From positions 1-64,000 of the forward strand of contig NZ_CANNGP010000001.1 in assembly GCF_947504105.1 (NCBI RefSeq): 64,000 nucleotides of DNA, read 5' to 3'. Every line of letters starts with the position of its first letter. The stretch's first letter is position 1. The position numbers were made by a program, and so were the translations under genes. The notes beneath the pieces are model-generated. The model was not told the DNA's origin and ran no database searches. It was given only the letters and a program-made list of their open reading frames with translations. Source of the stretch: an uncultured Tateyamaria sp. (GTDB lineage: Bacteria; Pseudomonadota; Alphaproteobacteria; Rhodobacterales; Rhodobacteraceae). Of the stretch, positions 35,269 through 44,885 are shown one piece after another.

Positions 35269-35912
35269 TGTCCAATTCGATCAAGCTCGATATCATGTCC
35301 GACCCCATTTGCCCGTGGTGCTATATCGGCAAGGCCCATCTGGATCGGGCACTTGAGGCGCACCCGGATCACCCGTTCGTCATCGAATGGCACCCCTTTC
35401 AGTTGAACCCCGATATGCCTGCCGAAGGTATGGACCGGCGCGCCTATTTGGAAGGCAAGTTCGGCGGCAAGGAAGGTGCGGTGCGTGCTTATGCACCGGT
35501 TGTTGAACATGCTGAAAAGGCGGGTCTCAAGATTGACTTCGAAGGGATGAAACGCACGCCCAATACACTCGACGCCCATCGCCTGATCCACTGGGCCGGG
35601 ATCGAGGGCAAACAGACAGCAGCCGTATCATCCCTGTTCAAAGCCTATTTCGTGGACACGCGGGATATCGGAGATCACGATGTTCTGGCCGATATCGCGG
35701 ACAGTATCGACATGGACGCCAGCGTTGTGCGGCGTCTTCTGGCCTCGGATGCGGATCGCGACGATATCGCCGCGCGGGATGCCCATAGCCGCCAGATGGG
35801 GATCGGATCGGTACCCACATTTGTCGTGGCAAATCAACACGCGGTTCCCGGTGCACAACCGCCTGAACTTTGGGCAAAGGTGATCTCGGAATTGAGCGAG
35901 GGCGCGACCTGA
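35268..35912 (+). CDS. DsbA-family oxidoreductase (FrnE / HCCA isomerase-like)
   Basis: A 214-residue thioredoxin-fold protein with the active-site CPWC in SDPICPWCYIGKAHLDRAL at residues 14-17, an inserted helical domain and the cis-Pro region GSVPTFVV near 180. It lacks a signal peptide, so it belongs to the cytosolic FrnE/2-hydroxychromene-2-carboxylate isomerase branch, not to periplasmic DsbA. It is translationally coupled to the acyl-CoA synthetase gene, suggesting a joint role in degradation of an aromatic or other acid, though this is inference. Confidence 0.88.
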   Translation: MSNSIKLDIMSDPICPWCYIGKAHLDRALEAHPDHPFVIEWHPFQLNPDMPAEGMDRRAYLEGKFGGKEGAVRAYAPVVEHAEKAGLKIDFEGMKRTPNTLDAHRLIHWAGIEGKQTAAVSSLFKAYFVDTRDIGDHDVLADIADSIDMDASVVRRLLASDADRDDIAARDAHSRQMGIGSVPTFVVANQHAVPGAQPPELWAKVISELSEGAT

Positions 35913-35932
35913 CGGTTCCGAACGTTCACAAT

Positions 35933-35962
35933 TTGACCAAACGATAGATTTTCAACCATAAG
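35933..35962 (+). promoter_or_regulatory. Possible promoter of the Bcr/CflA efflux gene
   Basis: TTGACC (35933-35938), an 18-bp spacer and CATAAG (35957-35962), giving a leader of about 30 nt to the ATG at 36001. Confidence 0.35.
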
Positions 35963-36000
35963 TCGTTGCCATTCTCGAATTAGACGGCCAATGTGGCGCG

Positions 36001-37251
36001 ATGTCGTGTCACAAGAAGCCGAGAAGGGCCGCAGTCACCTTGACCGATCCTAAGGGACAACGATTGGGCAAAGCCGAATTCATCACCTTGATGGCGATGA
36101 TGTTTGCGACGATTGCGTTCTCTATTGATGCGATGCTGCCGGCTCTGCCAGATATTGCAACCGAAATCGCTCCGGGTGGGGTGGCACAGGCCGCGCTGGT
36201 CATGACTTTTTTCGTGATTGGTATGGGCGCTGGCACCTTTGTCACCGGCCCGTTGTCGGACGCCATCGGGCGCAAGCCCATCGTGTATGTGGGCCTTGCA
36301 GTCTACGCACTTGGGGCTGTGCTCAGCTGGGTGGCGCCCACACTTGAACTGATGCTGGCAGCGCGCGTGTTGCAAGGTCTGGGCGCCGCAGGTCCACGGG
36401 TTGTGTCCGCTGCGATCATCCGTGATCTTTACTCGGGACGTGCCATGGCCAGCATTCTGTCCTTGACCATGATGGTTTTTCTGCTGGTGCCTGCAATTGC
36501 CCCCCTCTTGGGCCAGATCATCGCGGACGCGGCCGGATGGCGGGCGATTTTCCCGGCGTTCCTTATCTTTGCGGTTTTGCTGCTGATCTGGTTCGGCACG
36601 CGCATCGACGAAACCTTGCCGCCGGCAAATCGCCGCCCGCTGCGTTGGTCACTGATGAAAGATGCAGTACGGCAGATGTTCATGCATCGCACAGTGCGCC
36701 TGTCGATCTGCGTTCAAACGCTGATGTTGATGATCCTCTTTTCCATCCTCACCATGGTGCAGCCCATCTTCGAAACATCTTTTGACCGGGCTGACAGCTT
36801 CCCGCTCTGGTTCGGGGCCATCGCATTGGCCTCTGGCGTATCCAGCTTGTTGAATGCCGCGATCGTGGGGCGGTTCGGGATGCGAAGACTGGTGACATGG
36901 GCGCTGACGGCACAAGTCATCATCTCAACCATCTTCGTGTTCTGGATGGTGGCCGACATGCCAGGCCTGTTCTGGTTCTACATCTTCTGGCAGTGGGGCG
37001 TCATGTTTCAGGGCGGCCTGACCGTCGCGAACCTGAACGCCATCGCGATGGAACCGATGGGCCACATTGCAGGCATGGCCGCGTCGGTAATCGGGGCCGT
37101 ATCGACCGTGTTCGGGGCCGCCTTCGCCTCACCTATGGGACTGATGTTTGACGGCACACCCATGCCACTGGTTGCGATGGTGCTGATCGCATGCGTTGTC
37201 GCATCGATCCTGATGCAAATGATGCGCCGGGCCGAACAGGCCGTGGCCTAG
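36001..37251 (+). CDS. Bcr/CflA-family multidrug efflux MFS transporter
   Basis: A 416-residue protein with twelve predicted helices. The DHA1 Bcr/CflA group is indicated by FSIDAMLPALPDIATE in helix 1, the conserved GPLSDAIGRKPIVYVGL loop between helices 2 and 3, and RVLQGLGAAGPRVVSAAIIRDLYSG after helix 4. It should export drugs or metabolites in exchange for protons. The gene has its own possible promoter. Its stop codon and that of mfd on the other strand overlap within one CTAG sequence. Confidence 0.93.
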   Translation: MSCHKKPRRAAVTLTDPKGQRLGKAEFITLMAMMFATIAFSIDAMLPALPDIATEIAPGGVAQAALVMTFFVIGMGAGTFVTGPLSDAIGRKPIVYVGLAVYALGAVLSWVAPTLELMLAARVLQGLGAAGPRVVSAAIIRDLYSGRAMASILSLTMMVFLLVPAIAPLLGQIIADAAGWRAIFPAFLIFAVLLLIWFGTRIDETLPPANRRPLRWSLMKDAVRQMFMHRTVRLSICVQTLMLMILFSILTMVQPIFETSFDRADSFPLWFGAIALASGVSSLLNAAIVGRFGMRRLVTWALTAQVIISTIFVFWMVADMPGLFWFYIFWQWGVMFQGGLTVANLNAIAMEPMGHIAGMAASVIGAVSTVFGAAFASPMGLMFDGTPMPLVAMVLIACVVASILMQMMRRAEQAVA

Positions 37252-40200
37252 GCTTTTGCCTTCTTCTTTTGCTGCACGACCTTTTCTGCAAGATCGCGGG
37301 CAATGGCGAAGGCCCCCTTTATCTTGTCGGCATCCTTCTTCCAGTCGCGGCGTACGACAATCTTGTTGTCCTTGACCTTGGCCAGACCGCGCTGGTCCTG
37401 AATGAAATCCACCAGCCCCTGCGGCGAGGCGAACTTGTCATTGTGGAACTGGATCGTCGCCCCTTTCGGCCCGCCATCCAGTTTGGCAATCCCCGCCCGC
37501 TTGCACATCGCCTTGATGCGTACGACCAGCAGCAGCGTATTTACCTCGCGCGGCAGCTTGCCAAAGCGGTCAATCAGCTCGGCCGCAAACCCTTCCAGCT
37601 CTACCTTCGTGGTCAACTCTGACAAGCGACGATACAGGCCCAGGCGCACATCCAGATCAGGCACATACTCTTCGGGGATCAGCACGGGAACACCCAAATT
37701 GATCTGCGGCGCCCATTGGCCGTCATCATCCATCAGGCCTTCCATCTCGCCCGCCTTGATCTTGCCAATCGCCTCTTCCAGCATGGATTGGTACAGTTCA
37801 AAACCGACATCGCGCATCTGGCCGGACTGTTCCTCTCCCAAGAGATTCCCTGCCCCGCGAATGTCCAGGTCTTGGCTCGCCAACGTGAACCCTGCGCCCA
37901 ATGTGTCGAGGCTCCCGAGCACGCGCAGCCGCTTTTCTGCCGTCGTCGTCAGACGCGCACGCGGCTTCGTGGTCAGATAGGCATAGGCCCGCGTCTTCGA
38001 TCGGCCGACCCGACCCCGAATCTGGTAAAGCTGGGCCAGACCGAACATGTCGGCCCGGTGGATCACCATCGTGTTCGCCGTCGGGATATCCAGGCCCGAT
38101 TCCACAATCGTCGTTGCCAGCAATACGTCGAACTTGCCGTCATAAAACGCATTCATGCGGTCATCGAGCTCGCCCGCAGCCATCTGCCCATGCGCGACCA
38201 CATAGGTCAACTCCGGCAACTGCTCTTTCAAAAACTCCTCGATCTCTGGAAGATCACTGATGCGCGGCACGACATAGAATGATTGCCCGCCCCTGTAATG
38301 CTCGCGTAGCAGCGCCTCGCGGATCGTCACCGCATCGAATTCAGACACGTAGGTGCGGATCGCCAACCGGTCGACCGGAGGCGTGCCAATGATCGACAGA
38401 TCGCGCACGCCTGTGAGTGACAATTGCAGCGTGCGCGGAATTGGCGTGGCCGTCAGCGTCAGCACGTGTACATCACTACGCATCTGCTTCAGCCGCTCTT
38501 TGTGTCCGACACCAAATTTCTGTTCCTCGTCGATCACAAGCAGGCCGAGGTTGTTGAACCGCACGCCCTTGGCCAGCAGCGCATGAGTGCCAACAACAAT
38601 GTCCGCCGTACCCTTCGACATACCGTCGCGGGTCGCCGCGGCATCCTTAGCGCTGACAAAGCGGCTAAGCTGGCGGACCTCAATGGGAAAACCCCTGAAC
38701 CGCTCGGCAAAGCTCTTGTAATGCTGCCGCGCCAGCAATGTCGTTGGCGCGATCACAGCGACCTGTACACCGGACATGGCCGCGACAAAGGCCGCACGCA
38801 TGGCCACCTCGGTCTTACCAAAACCCACATCGCCGCAAATCAGCCTGTCCATGGGCTGACCCATTGTCAGGTCGTCCATGACCGCAGCGATGGCGTTCAA
38901 CTGATCATCGGTTTCCTGGTAGGGAAACCGCGCTGCAAACGCGTCCCACATGCCCGGGGGTGGTTCAAGGATCGGAGCCTTGCGCAGGGCCCGTTCGGCC
39001 GCAATCCGGATCAGCTTGTCCGCCATCTCCCGAATGCGCTCTTTGAGCTTTGCTTTCTTGGCCTGCCACGCGCCGCCACCCAGCTTGTCCAGCAGCCCCT
39101 CTTCATGCCCATACTTGGACAGAAGCTCGATATTCTCGACCGGCAGATACAGTTTTGACCGTTCGGCGTATTCCAGCAACAGGCATTCATGCGCAGCCCC
39201 AGCGGCGGTCACAACCTCCATGCCCTGATACCGGCCAATCCCGTGGTCCACGTGTACCACCAGATCGCCCGCGGACAGCGATTGCGTCTCGGTCAGAAAA
39301 TTCTCGGCCCGACGCTTTTTCTTCGGTTGTCGGATCAGGCGATCGCCCAGCACGTCCTGTTCGGAAATTACGGTCAGGCCGGGTGCCTCGAACCCGTGCT
39401 CCAACGCCCAGACCGCCAGATGCAAGCCACGCTTGCTGATACGGGTTGCGTTTTGGATCGGCACAACTTCCGCCAACCCTTCATCCTCGATCAACCCGGT
39501 CAGACGCTCCCGAGCACCTTCGGAATAGCTGGCAATGACAACGGGACCGTCCGCCATTTTCGCTTTAATATGAGACGCCAAAGCCCCAAAAAGGCTAACG
39601 GATTCCTGCTGGCGTTCGGGTGAAAAATTACGCCCGATCCGCCCCCCGGCGTCTGTCACGCCCGGTCCGGTCGCCTGCGGCAATTGAGCCAGGGACAACA
39701 CGCGGAAGCCCGCCACCGCCGCCTCCCACGCCGCATCGTCCAGATACAGACCGCTCGGTGCAGCGGGTTTGTAGACGCTGTCCATCTTCGACCGGTTCTG
39801 CATCGCCAATCGCCGGGTCTCGTACTGATCTTCGATGCTTTCCCAGCGGGCCAGCCGCGTAGGTGTGACCTGATCATCCAGCGTAATTGTGGCCCCGGGA
39901 AGATAGTCGAACAGCGTGTCCAGATGCTCATGGAACAGGGACAACCAGTGTTCGGCCCCCTGATGCTTGCGCCCTGCGCTCACCGCTTCGTACAAAGGGT
40001 CATCCGTACCAGCAGCCCCAAATTCGAGCCGATAATTCTGCCGGAACCGGGTGACGGCGGCCTCGTCCAGAATGACCTCGGACACTGGCGCCAGCTCGAT
40101 CACATCCAGCTTTTCGGTAGTGCGCTGCGTGGCCGGATCAAAGCGGCGTGCACCATCCAGTACGTCGCCAAAAAGGTCCAGCCGCACAGGCCCCAGATCA

Positions 40201-40700
40201 CCGGGAGGGTAGATGTCGATGATGCCACCGCGAATGGCATAATCACCGGGTTCCATCACAGTGGGGCTTTGCACAAACCCCATGCGAACCAGAAAGTTTC
40301 GCAACGCGCTTTCGTCCACCCGGTTGCCGACCGTCGCAGAAAACGCCGCTTCCCGCAGCAAGTCGCGCGCAGGCACACGCTGGGTCGCGGCGTTCAACGT
40401 AGTCAGCAGGACAAACTGATCGGGCATCCCGTGAACAAGGGCCGCGAGCGTCGCCATGCGCTGCGCGGAGATGTCGGCATTCGGCGACACGCGGTCATAT
40501 GGCAGACAATCCCATCCGGGAAACACAAGCACCGGCATGTCAGGTGCAAAGAACCGCAACGCGGCCTGCATCGCCGCCAGCCGCTTGTCATCGCGGGCCA
40601 CGTGCATGACCGGCGCGCCCTTGGCCACTTCATCAAGGATCAGCTTGGCGTCAAACCCCTCGGGTGCGCCGGACACGGTAATATGGGTCTGCTCGGGCAT
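37248..40700 (-). CDS. mfd: Transcription-repair coupling factor
   Basis: An 1150-residue helicase that removes RNA polymerase stalled at DNA lesions and recruits UvrA. Domains follow the family order: an N-terminal UvrB-homology region, the CarD/RID polymerase-interaction domain (LSAGDLVVHVDHGIGRYQGME, near residue 480), the helicase core with Walker A GDVGFGKTEVA (K629) and DEEQKFGVGHKERLK, the second RecA lobe with the GRVGRS motif, and a C-terminal TRCF domain. The tail VVQQKKKAKA is basic. Length is normal. It is transcribed towards the efflux gene, with overlapping stop codons. Confidence 0.98.
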   Translation of the reverse strand: MPEQTHITVSGAPEGFDAKLILDEVAKGAPVMHVARDDKRLAAMQAALRFFAPDMPVLVFPGWDCLPYDRVSPNADISAQRMATLAALVHGMPDQFVLLTTLNAATQRVPARDLLREAAFSATVGNRVDESALRNFLVRMGFVQSPTVMEPGDYAIRGGIIDIYPPGDLGPVRLDLFGDVLDGARRFDPATQRTTEKLDVIELAPVSEVILDEAAVTRFRQNYRLEFGAAGTDDPLYEAVSAGRKHQGAEHWLSLFHEHLDTLFDYLPGATITLDDQVTPTRLARWESIEDQYETRRLAMQNRSKMDSVYKPAAPSGLYLDDAAWEAAVAGFRVLSLAQLPQATGPGVTDAGGRIGRNFSPERQQESVSLFGALASHIKAKMADGPVVIASYSEGARERLTGLIEDEGLAEVVPIQNATRISKRGLHLAVWALEHGFEAPGLTVISEQDVLGDRLIRQPKKKRRAENFLTETQSLSAGDLVVHVDHGIGRYQGMEVVTAAGAAHECLLLEYAERSKLYLPVENIELLSKYGHEEGLLDKLGGGAWQAKKAKLKERIREMADKLIRIAAERALRKAPILEPPPGMWDAFAARFPYQETDDQLNAIAAVMDDLTMGQPMDRLICGDVGFGKTEVAMRAAFVAAMSGVQVAVIAPTTLLARQHYKSFAERFRGFPIEVRQLSRFVSAKDAAATRDGMSKGTADIVVGTHALLAKGVRFNNLGLLVIDEEQKFGVGHKERLKQMRSDVHVLTLTATPIPRTLQLSLTGVRDLSIIGTPPVDRLAIRTYVSEFDAVTIREALLREHYRGGQSFYVVPRISDLPEIEEFLKEQLPELTYVVAHGQMAAGELDDRMNAFYDGKFDVLLATTIVESGLDIPTANTMVIHRADMFGLAQLYQIRGRVGRSKTRAYAYLTTKPRARLTTTAEKRLRVLGSLDTLGAGFTLASQDLDIRGAGNLLGEEQSGQMRDVGFELYQSMLEEAIGKIKAGEMEGLMDDDGQWAPQINLGVPVLIPEEYVPDLDVRLGLYRRLSELTTKVELEGFAAELIDRFGKLPREVNTLLLVVRIKAMCKRAGIAKLDGGPKGATIQFHNDKFASPQGLVDFIQDQRGLAKVKDNKIVVRRDWKKDADKIKGAFAIARDLAEKVVQQKKKAKA

Positions 40701-40766
40701 GGGCGGCTGTTCACTCGGCAGGGATTGGGATCAAGAGGGCTTCAATTGGGTCTTTCGGCTCAACTG

Positions 40767-41294
40767 TCAACCGCCGAAAGGGCCAATCGACAGGTTCTGA
40801 TACATGCCCCACAGAGCAGTGATGAAAATCGACACCATGCCGATAGCCTGCACGATGGTCCGGTGACGGGTCAAACGCCGCCATAACGCCTCGCCCGTCG
40901 CCTGTTCATCCTGAATCAGCCGCGCTGTCGATAGGTTCAACGCCCCCACCATGCTCATGGGAAAACCCAGTAGAAACAAGGCCTGCGCAAACTCGACGCG
41001 ATACACGAACCCCAACAGCGCAAGACCGGTCAGCAGGAAGCAGGCCAATCCCAGCAACCACAACCCCGACACCCGACCAATAAAAAGAAGACGATTGGTG
41101 TTGATGCGGACAAGGTCCTCAAGATCCTCGGCCGCCTGACCACCATGGCGACGTGCACGCGCCACCATGTCATACGGCACGCCCAGCACCCAATGGCTTG
41201 CTGTCGACCACACAACCGCCAGCGCGATCCAGAACCACAGGTTCGAGAACGAGCGCATATCGATCAATTCAAAGATTGTGTCGTACCAGTCCAC
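40767..41294 (-). CDS. Conserved membrane protein of unknown function
   Basis: A 175-residue protein with four hydrophobic segments. The start is a GTG with AGGA six bases upstream; the next Met, codon 12, lies just before the first helix and is an alternative. I recall homologues in Rhodobacterales carrying the database name 'component of SufBCD complex', but nothing in the sequence shows a role in Fe-S assembly. It ends 66 bp upstream of mfd on the same strand and is divergent from hemB. Confidence 0.72.
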   Translation of the reverse strand: MDWYDTIFELIDMRSFSNLWFWIALAVVWSTASHWVLGVPYDMVARARRHGGQAAEDLEDLVRINTNRLLFIGRVSGLWLLGLACFLLTGLALLGFVYRVEFAQALFLLGFPMSMVGALNLSTARLIQDEQATGEALWRRLTRHRTIVQAIGMVSIFITALWGMYQNLSIGPFGG

Positions 41295-41333
41295 GCGCTG
41301 TCCTGTTGCCCCGCGCAGGGGCTTCTTGCCTGA

Positions 41334-42434
<1,101 letters not shown>

Positions 42435-42437
42435 CTT

Positions 42438-43065
42438 GTGCTTGATCAGCTCAACCTCTGGATCATTGTGGGCGCTGCGCTGCTCGGTGGCCTGACCCCC
42501 GGCCCCGCCGTTCTGGCGATTGCTGGCACATCGATGGCCCGCGGGCGCGCAGTTGGGCTTGCGCTTGCTTGGGGCGTGTCCAGCGGATCGGTGATCTGGG
42601 CTGCCGCCGCCGCGCTTGGCTTCGGCGCGATCCTGCTGGCGAACCAATGGCTTCTGGAAACCGTGCGCTATGCAGGCGCGGCCTATCTTGCATGGTTGGG
42701 TCTGAAATCCGCCCGCGCAGCACTGCAAGATCGGCCACTCACCCCACAAGACATCGGCACCGCTTCCTATGCGCGATGCTGGGCTCAGGGTGCGCTGATT
42801 CACCTGACGAATCCAAAGGCGGTCATGTTCTGGGGATCAATCATGGCCATCGGCCTGAAACCCGGCGCAGATGCGACCGGCGTGGCCACGCTCGTTGCCA
42901 TTTGTATCACCATCTCATTTGTCCTGATGACCGGTTACGCGCTTTTTGTTTTCCAGCGCGACAGCCACCCGCGCCTATCTGAAACTGCGCCGTCTCTTCG
43001 AAGCGACGTTCGCGCTTTTCTTTGGCGCGGCCGCCTGGCACCTGCTCACGCAGCGTTCCGCCTGA
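42438..43065 (+). pseudogene. LysE/RhtB-family exporter gene with a frameshift
   Basis: From the GTG at 42438, three bases after hemB, the frame encodes a LysE-type amino-acid exporter: GGLTPGPAVLAIAGTSMARGR, several helices, and GALIHLTNPKAVMFWGS. After codon 170, near 42948, the family sequence stops and resumes in the +1 frame (FSSATATRAYLKLRRLFEATFALFFGAAAWHLLTQRSA, ending in TGA at 43063-43065). A single extra G between two T-runs explains this. Without it the product would be about 208 residues, the normal family length. It is a pseudogene, a sequencing error at a homopolymer, or a rare programmed shift. Confidence 0.82.
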
Positions 43066-43191
43066 CAGGTCCATTCCATGTTGCAGGACAAGACCGGGAC
43101 CTAAACAGCCGACCGGACGAGCCACCGGAAAATTACACGATGAAAAACGCCGAAAAAACATGGCAGAAACCCGCGCACCTCTCACCATGTA

Positions 43192-43220
43192 GTGACAGGC
43201 ACGCGCAATCGGCGTATATT
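43192..43220 (+). promoter_or_regulatory. Probable promoter of the SYLF lipoprotein gene
   Basis: GTGACA (43192-43197), a 17-bp spacer and TATATT (43215-43220); the leader would be about 50 nt. Confidence 0.5.
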
Positions 43221-43275
43221 TGCGCACAAGCGCGGCCAAACCGCGCACAACCAAGAGAAATACAGGCGGTTCAAA

Positions 43276-43842
43276 ATGAAAACGAACGGGATCTCGCGGC
43301 GTGCCTTCGCCGCAGGGGCGCTGGCTGGCACGGGGCTGCTGGCGGCATGTGGAAACGGTGTAGGCAGCCGTGGCAGCGCGCTGATCGACAGCCGCGTGGA
43401 TGTCACGCTGGAAGAGATGTATCGCAGCTACCCTAATACGGTGGACCTTGCGCAAAAGGCCAACGGCATGCTGGTCATGCCATTGGTGACCGAAGCCGGC
43501 TTCGGCTTTGGCGGAGCGTATGGACGAGGTGCACTGCGCGTCGACAACGTGACCGTCGACTACTATTCGGTCGTCAAAGGGTCAGGCGGCCTGCAGATCG
43601 GCGCACAGCAATTCGCGCATGTTCTGTTCTTTATGACGCCAGAAGCTCTGACAGACTTCCGCCGCAGCCCCGGTTGGGCGGCTGGCGCGGATCTTGAATA
43701 TGTGGTGTCCGATCAGGGCGACAGCGTTGCCGCAGATACAACAACGGCACTGTCCCCGGTTCTGGCCGCGGTCTTTGCCCGCGCGGGCCTGCGCATCGGC
43801 GCCACACTCGAGGGCACCAAATACACGCGGATTATCCCCTAA
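43276..43842 (+). CDS. SYLF/YSC84-family lipoprotein
   Basis: A 188-residue exported protein. The N terminus combines a twin-arginine motif (SRRAF) with a lipobox (LLAAC, Cys at about 25), so it is a likely Tat-exported lipoprotein. The mature part is a SYLF (YSC84-type) domain: GMLVMPLVTEAGFGFGGAYGRGALRV and GGLQIGAQQFAHVLFFMTPEAL. SYLF domains bind lipids in eukaryotes; the bacterial role is unclear. The ATG at 43276 has AGGCGG upstream. It is a single-gene unit between a promoter and a large hairpin. Confidence 0.85.
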   Translation: MKTNGISRRAFAAGALAGTGLLAACGNGVGSRGSALIDSRVDVTLEEMYRSYPNTVDLAQKANGMLVMPLVTEAGFGFGGAYGRGALRVDNVTVDYYSVVKGSGGLQIGAQQFAHVLFFMTPEALTDFRRSPGWAAGADLEYVVSDQGDSVAADTTTALSPVLAAVFARAGLRIGATLEGTKYTRIIP

Positions 43843-43851
43843 GCATCAAGG

Positions 43852-43897
43852 GTCGGCGGGTGGGCGACTTGGCAAAGCCAAGAGTGCACCCGCCGAC
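43852..43897. terminator. Nested hairpin between convergent genes
   Basis: Outer arms gtcggcgggtg (43852-43862) and cacccgccgac (43887-43897) are perfect over 11 bp. Inside them cttggc-aaa-gccaag (43868-43882) forms a second hairpin. The element starts 10 bp after the SYLF stop and ends 8 bp before the end of the convergent dehydrogenase gene, so it probably terminates both; it lacks T-runs. Confidence 0.6.
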
Positions 43898-43905
43898 GTG
43901 CTACA

Positions 43906-44778
43906 TCAGCCGATGTTGCGCAGCCGTTTGAACAGGCTGGACGTATCCCAACGCCCGCCGCCCATTTTCTGCACATCCTTATAGAACTGGTCGACCAGCG
44001 CCGTCACGGGCAGGCTGGCCCCATTCTCGTCCGCCGTGTCCAGACAGATGCCCAGATCTTTGCGCATCCAATCCGTGGCAAAGCCATGGTCAAAGTGATC
44101 GTCCAGCATGGTTTCGTACCGGTTCGACATTTGCCACGACCCGGCAGCCCCCTGCGAGATCACCTCGACCACCGCGCGCCCATCAAGACCCGCCTTTTCG
44201 GCAAAGTGCAGCGCCTCGGACAGCCCCTGAACCACTCCCGCAATGGCAATCTGGTTGCACATCTTGGTCATCTGGCCCGCACCGCTGTCACCGATGCGAC
44301 GGCACAACTTGGCATAGGCCTGCAGGATGGGTTCAGCCCGGGCATAAACGCCCTGGTCGCCGCCACACATGATCGACAGCTGGCCGTTCTCGGCCCCCGC
44401 CTGCCCGCCTGAAATCGGCGCATCGACAAAGCTGACCTGCCTGGCATCGGCAGCCGCATACAGCTCTGCCGTTACCTTGGCAGAGACAGTAGTATGATCA
44501 ACAAAGACGGTGCCACTGCCCATCCCCGCAAAAGCACCACTGTCACCCAGACAGACCGATCGCAAATCGTCGTCATTGCCGACACATGCCAGCACGAAAT
44601 CCGCGCCCTCGGCTGCGGCGCGCGGCGTGGTTGCCATCGCGCCACCGTTGGTATTCACCCAATCCTGCGCCCGTGACGCCGTGCGGTTGAACACGGTGAC
44701 ATCGTGCCCTGCCTTAAGCAGATGCCCAGCCATCGGGGCGCCCATGACGCCCATACCCAAGAATGCCAGTTTTGCCAT
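43906..44778 (-). CDS. NAD(P)-dependent oxidoreductase of the 3-hydroxyisobutyrate dehydrogenase family
   Basis: A 290-residue beta-hydroxyacid dehydrogenase. It has the Rossmann loop LAFLGMGVMGAPMAGHLLKAGHDVTVFNRT, the substrate motif VDAPISGGQAGAENG and the catalytic Lys in GAGQMTKMCNQI. Members of this family act on 3-hydroxyisobutyrate, tartronate semialdehyde or glyoxylate/succinic semialdehyde; the exact substrate is undetermined. It stands alone, divergent from the penicillin acylase gene. Confidence 0.9.
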   Translation of the reverse strand: MAKLAFLGMGVMGAPMAGHLLKAGHDVTVFNRTASRAQDWVNTNGGAMATTPRAAAEGADFVLACVGNDDDLRSVCLGDSGAFAGMGSGTVFVDHTTVSAKVTAELYAAADARQVSFVDAPISGGQAGAENGQLSIMCGGDQGVYARAEPILQAYAKLCRRIGDSGAGQMTKMCNQIAIAGVVQGLSEALHFAEKAGLDGRAVVEVISQGAAGSWQMSNRYETMLDDHFDHGFATDWMRKDLGICLDTADENGASLPVTALVDQFYKDVQKMGGGRWDTSSLFKRLRNIG

Positions 44779-44885
44779 CGTGATCCCTCGTATCTTTGCA
44801 CCGCCTGCGGCTTGCGCTTCCGTCCCTGCCTACCTAACAGTCGTGGCCCAAGGGTCAACGCAGCAACACGAAGGAGACGAACAGA

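Noticed and set aside
43066-43436. Continuation of the LysE reading frame to 43436
   Set aside because: After the frameshift the frame reads out of phase through intergenic DNA and the SYLF gene; composition is Arg/Pro-rich and unlike a membrane protein.
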